Origin: Pelodera strongyloides
Taxonomy: Eukaryota; Nematoda; Chromadorea; Rhabditida; Rhabditidae
Assembly (NCBI GenBank): GCA_036852015.1
Contig: JAANDG010000326.1
Location: 62,001 to 126,000 of the forward strand
Length of the DNA stretch: 64,000 bases
Direction: 5' to 3'
The translations under genes and the position numbers were made by a program. A model generated the notes under the pieces. It was not told the origin of the DNA. It saw nothing but the letters and a program-made list of their open reading frames with translations, and did not search any database. Positions 59,685-64,000 of this stretch are shown in pieces (position 1 is the stretch's first letter; every line of letters begins with the position of its first letter).

Positions 59685-62260
59685 CTAGGCCACCACATTC
59701 CTTAGTAGAAATTCGATACTGAAGGGTTTGGGTTTGGTCTCTTCTGGAACTTCGTTATGGACGTGGACGGCGACAGGAGTCACAGGAGGAGAACTAGTAT
59801 CGGAAGGGCTGAGGTCGTCAAGTTCCCGCAATGGGAAGTGGTTGGGAAATATGGACGGAGCCGGGGGCAGAAAGCTCAGAGCAAGACCGAATATGCCCGG
59901 GAGGCGAATCTAAACAGAATTTTTATGAGTATGTAACCTGCAATTGCAATTTTAGGGATTTAGGGTGTTCTTTTACTTATGGAACGCACTGTATGGTTTA
60001 TTTATTTATTAAACAACACCTCAGGGTGCGCACAGGGTGTGCAAATTTATTTGTGCGAATGTATTCGTATGCTGACTTATTGTTAGTTTGGCCTTTTCGT
60101 CCGTAACTGAGATTTTCTATGTGATTAGCTGCTCAGTTATGTCAGATGCGCCCAGAAGTAGCTGGTCACTAAAAAGTTATCTCATTGAAGTGTAAAACGT
60201 ACCGGTAGAGGTGCGGGGGTGAGCCCTAGTGGTGGGGGGCTAGGGCTCTCATCTGAGGATTCACCTTCGGGCACCGCAAGTCCCATATGACGACGGACCT
60301 GGAAATCGATTTCTTAGAATTTTTTGGAATACTCCATTGTTGAATTAGCAGCTTTTTCGAACCTTTTTTTCACACGTATAAATAACGGCCGGGTTTGAAA
60401 TGTATGTCAGACGGTCACATGTAGCGCGCGATGCTGCGAGCTTTTTTAAATTCTAATTATATTCACTTGCACACAACACACGGTAATAAGCTGTCCAATA
60501 TACGTTATGAAAATCTAACGGTTCAGTTCAAATCGAGCATAACACACAAAGAAAACATTACAAAATCATATAGATAACATGTCACAACATGCAACCAGGT
60601 TGTTATTTCAGAATATTCTGTATATGTTGATTTTGAAAACTAAACAACGAACCTTTCTCTGGGCTCTGCGTCGGCGAAAATCGCCGCGTTCAAAGTCTCG
60701 AATATTGGCCGGATGAACGGCCCAGTAATGACCTTTTCCATTGGCAGCACGACCGGCTGAAACTAACTGGGTAAAGGATCATGATGAAGAAACTTACGCA
60801 GTTAAGAAACTTACGCAGTTGCATTGCATAAGGTTGCTCGTAGTTTAGCAAGTCGACGTAAGCCGGGGACTCAGGTCACTCGAACGATAGCTTAGACTAT
60901 AGCTACAAAAAGGCGACTTGCTCTAACTTTAGATGACAATGAGTATTTGAGTATCACATAGGCTCGACAGCAAAAGCTTGAACACAGATCCACACAGGTC
61001 TTTCAGCCCCATACCTTTCACAAAGCAATCATTCAGTGATAGATTATGTCGAATCGAATTTCTCCACCCGCTGCCCCGACTTCTGAAGTATGGGTAGTGG
61101 GACATTATCCAGTCGTACACTTCCGACAAAACCATTTTGCGTTCTGGCGAAGAAAGGATGGCCATTCCTGAAGTGAGGTTGAGATTTTAAAGCGGTATGC
61201 CACATGGTGTTGAAGGGCATCACCGCATTCTCCTATATTACATGCAAATTGCCAGTGATTCTGGGCCATTCCATTATGGGCAAAAAGTTGAATTGTATCC
61301 ATATGTATGTAGAATTAGAGGTTCAGGCCGCTCTTAGATTAAAAATAATGCAGAAATAGTTTCACCAACAATGGTCTAGGCGTAAGGTTTTCGCAATTCT
61401 CTGGTCTTCAGGTGCGCAGCGCGGAAAAGATTGCAAATTTGCATTGAAAAATTCGAGACACAGAGAAACATCTTTTCTGTGTCTCCGCCTTTCCCATGTT
61501 GAAAAGCCATCTCTATGCCGCGGACGCGGTTACGCATTTCCGCGCTGCGCGCCTGAGAACGTAGTTGTTTCACTTACCAATTAGCCCAATGTAGGAATGT
61601 TGCGGTTTCGGTTGATCGATTGACGAGTGTTGATATGAAGTACCTTCAAGCGATCCTAAAGTAGTGTATTGTTATTCGTTTTGATGTTTGCTTAGGCTTA
61701 GGCTTAGGCTTGGGCTTAGGCTTAGGCTTAGGGCCCAGATATCGCCCATCGCCCATGCTCCATGCTCAAAATCTCTGCGATCGTCATAAGCTTTGAACAA
61801 TGTATTGGATTACCCTTGAAAGGAGCACGATCTTTTGGCGCAAAATATCTATTTATTTATTTATTTATATTGACTGAAAGTAAATATGCTTCCCTGAACA
61901 ACCCCGGCGGTTAAAAAGGCCCTGAGTATGGTAACAGGGTTCAGGAGCCCTTCATTTGTCAGACTTCTGCGAATTTTCGTCCAGTGGCCATATTCACCAT
62001 TCCGATTCCTTCGGGGAAATATTCCCTGGGGACAGAAAATAGCATTCTAATGTGAGACACGCAGAGAAAAAGACGGAAAAGTGGTGAATATGGCCTCTGA
62101 TTTTCCTCACGTGCTCATCGACAAAGTGTTTATTACGTCGTGAGAGTATGAGTATGTTGGAAGCATACCCACCTGCTGCGTTATGACTGCTCCTCAACTG
62201 GTCAATATTTAACAGCAGCCTCTGGTAGTTGTGCAGGGCATCGGCACATAAGCGCTCCAT
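59685..62260 (-). CDS. foxQ2: FoxQ2-type forkhead transcription factor with C-terminal EH1 motif
   Basis: A nuclear DNA-binding regulator; FoxQ2 genes usually pattern the anterior in animals (family knowledge). Exons (minus) are 62260-62173, 61655-61578, 61167-61015, 60756-60653, 60298-60203 and 59909-59685, giving 744 nt or 247 aa. The forkhead domain spans about 46-140: [29 protein letters not shown], the helix 3 stretch [15 protein letters not shown], then [20 protein letters not shown] and RRRRAQRK. The GDFRRR-type end and the wording of the H3-wing region suit FoxQ2 better than FoxB, FoxL or FoxD. Residues 236-242, FSIEFLL, form an EH1 (Groucho-binding) motif near the C-terminus, as known for FoxQ2 proteins, which implies repression. 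Phases agree at every junction. The ATG sits one base after an ATTTAG acceptor-like site. MITEs lie in introns 1 and 2. The subfamily call is by eye. Confidence 0.92.
61408..61557. mobile_element. MITE family M4, copy in foxQ2 intron 2
   Basis: TTCAGGTGCGCAGCGCGG to GCGGACGCGGTTACGCATTT and GCGCGCCTGAG. The core matches the copy at 39927-40091. It ends about 20 bp from the exon 2 donor. Confidence 0.88.
61692..61733. repeat. Interstitial telomere-like (TTAGGC)n
   Basis: Seven TTAGGC-type units (one TTGGGC, last TTAGGG) in foxQ2 intron 1. TTAGGC is the nematode telomere repeat (known). A two-unit trace lies near 9077-9091. Confidence 0.9.
61760..61870 (+). repeat. Dispersed repeat family R1, worn copy
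   Basis: CATAAGCTTTGAACAATG, CCCTTGAAAGGAGCACGATC and GGCGCAAAATAT followed by a TTTATTTATTTAT tail. Confidence 0.6.
61985..62096. mobile_element. MITE family M3, copy in foxQ2 intron 1
   Basis: TGGCCATATTCACCAT to GTGGTGAATATGGCC; internal CATTCTAATGTGAGACACGC. Confidence 0.85.
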
Positions 62261-64000
62261 GCTAAATTAACCCACATTTAATTCACGTTATAAAGTCGTT
62301 ATATTTTCGTTTAAAAATTAGTCAAAGTAAATTTGGCGACAACGATATCCACTGCCAGTAAGGAGGAGCAAAAACAAAGCTCTTAGACGGTACTAATAAA
62401 GAAAGTACAAATCAATGGAGTTGTTATTGGGGTGAGGTGAAAGTATCAGAATGACTGCTTTACACTAGCTTGTGACAGCAGCAAGCGCGCACATATGAGG
62501 CGTTAATAACTTTCCGTCTTTGCGTGTATTCAGAGTTAAACAACGTGCTCTTCAAAGGCAAGATTTCTTGATCCGGTGGTATTCATACTGAATCTTTTTC
62601 TGAGCTTATCCAAGTTTAGTGTAGCCACCTCGTTTTGTCCTGACGTGGTACTGTAATCCAAAAACTCATGTCGCTCGTCAAAAACTAGCATTGTTAATAA
62701 CGCCTTAACCCTTTTTAAGAAAACATCTAATATGCGGATTATACCTGATTAGATCTGATCTCAAATTTGAGCTACATTCGTTTGAGCAATTCTTGGAAAA
62801 TCCTGTAAATCTGCGATATTTTTATGCTAATCACTAATATGTAAGTCATTCCCTGAACTGGAGTTATCCAAGGGGATTATTGAATACAACTTATAAATCG
62901 TATCAACATACATATTCATATATGTAGATACGGGTTGCGCACTACGAACTAATCTTTGAATTAAAGATTTAAATAAGATACGGATTAGGATAACTCTTGT
63001 TGAGCTGCCATGACGCGGCAAGTGGAATACAAACATATGTATAAATAACTTTTAAAAATGTATGACTTGATTGGGGGATTAACATTGTTATAAAAAGCTT
63101 GTAATAAGGTAACACGTGATGACAAATGATTTTGAGATAAAATATAGCTACCTAAATATAGCAAATTGAGCGAGGGAGGAATAAAGGGAATTGTGTACAA
63201 TAAGCGTAGAATTTTAGAAGAAGAAGGCGTGGAAAGATGGAGGACTGAACGTAAAGAGAGAGAGAGAGAGATAGAGAGAGAGACAGGGGGAGAGAGACAG
63301 AGAGGACACGGACCATTTTTGCAGCAAGTTCGCAAGAAGCCAGGTTTCTGCAAGAAAAGCAGCTATTAAAGGTGAGCACCAAAGCAGAATCTCTTCTTAA
63401 ATTTCTTCTGTTTTGTTAGTGAAACGTTAAGGTATTATCAGTCATTAGCTCAAGCTCACTATTCAGTCATGAACGAAGAACACATGCTGAGTCTGAGCTA
63501 CCAGGAGAAAGAAAGCAGTAAAGTTTGGTGTACCCTCTGATGCACGCACGCAACCCATATGATAGGTTTACACAGATGCAATATCTTACGAAACTTGGCC
63601 GTTTTTCCGAAAATGATGGAAACTGACTGTTAGTACAGTTTTCTTTGAACTAACACTAAACATCACCATCCCAACAACCACCATGCTCGACCAGGAAATC
63701 CATTGAAGAAAAATTTGTAGAGCCCATAAATCGTAAACAAGAGTACAAGAGAAAAAATGCAACTTTGTTCGAACATTTAATACAGTGTGAAGTCTTTGCT
63801 TCCGAGCAGTAGTACGTGGTATTGGAAACACAGTGCTCCAGCGTGCATTTCACAAGCTCGTGGCAAATGTTGGACCTCAGTTTGAGACCTGGGTCAAAAA
63901 CGCGCATCAGGGGCGGGCCGCTCAAGTAGGCGGGGCAGGAAGCCGCCAATTAGGGAGCCACCGTAGCTTACTGACAAACACAGACTGGGTACGGTACGGT
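62261..64000. other. Intergenic flank upstream of foxQ2
   Basis: Mostly AT-rich without supported exons; a GAGA-rich low-complexity tract lies at 63255-63302. A Cys-rich open frame at the far end is listed separately. Confidence 0.5.
63770..63949 (-). CDS. Possible exon of a small Cys-rich protein (weak)
   Basis: The minus-strand frame reads MAASCPAYLSG and then a cysteine-spaced block with ICHELVKC, EHCVSN, YYCSEA and HCIKC, six cysteines in about 40 residues. No signal peptide, no family recognised and no clear splice sites, and the window ends just upstream. It could equally be chance. Confidence 0.2.

Overview
The window is a stretch of animal nuclear genome: AT-rich, full of introns, and crowded with small inverted-repeat transposons, satellites and microsatellites. 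I think it is most likely a nematode. TTAGGC-type (nematode telomere) repeats occur inside it at 61692-61733, introns end in TTTTCAG-like acceptors, and all three long genes have an acceptor-like site just upstream of the ATG, as expected for spliced-leader trans-splicing. This placement is an inference and the species cannot be named.

Layout. 1-1360 is the 3' end of a non-LTR retrotransposon (reverse transcriptase, frameshifted). 1363-5927 holds a 1.75-kb tandem duplication, one copy of which carries a MITE, followed by a 0.34-kb tandem repeat. 6741-15893 holds two tandem minus-strand paralogues of an unrecognised secreted protein, each reconstructed as six exons. The downstream copy (10759 to 6741) is intact at 272 codons. 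The upstream copy (15893 to 12243) has a MITE inside exon 3 and is probably a pseudogene. 16970-19230 may be a spliced, mostly non-coding or decayed transcript. 24236-29067 is a satellite of 18 units of about 270 bp. 29068-33659 is intergenic with several MITEs.

33660-62260 is the gene-dense part. SEC63 (minus, 26 exons, 762 aa; ER translocation J-protein) and CDC5L (plus, 25 exons, 757 aa; Myb/Prp19-complex splicing factor) are divergent neighbours separated by 1.8 kb. A FoxQ2-type forkhead gene (minus, 6 exons, 247 aa, C-terminal EH1 motif) follows. All reading frames were rebuilt by hand from splice sites; exon lengths sum to exact multiples of three and the products align from end to end with the known families. 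The genes do not form one pathway: protein translocation, pre-mRNA splicing and developmental transcription simply lie side by side.

At least six families of short inverted-repeat elements lie in introns and spacers, including a TTAA-flanked family found repeatedly, a TTAA-flanked 410-bp near-perfect palindrome, a TAA-flanked Harbinger-like MITE, and families with TIRs GGCCATATTCACCA, TATGGGGTTTCCAAGTAT and CTCAGGTGCGCAGCGCGG.
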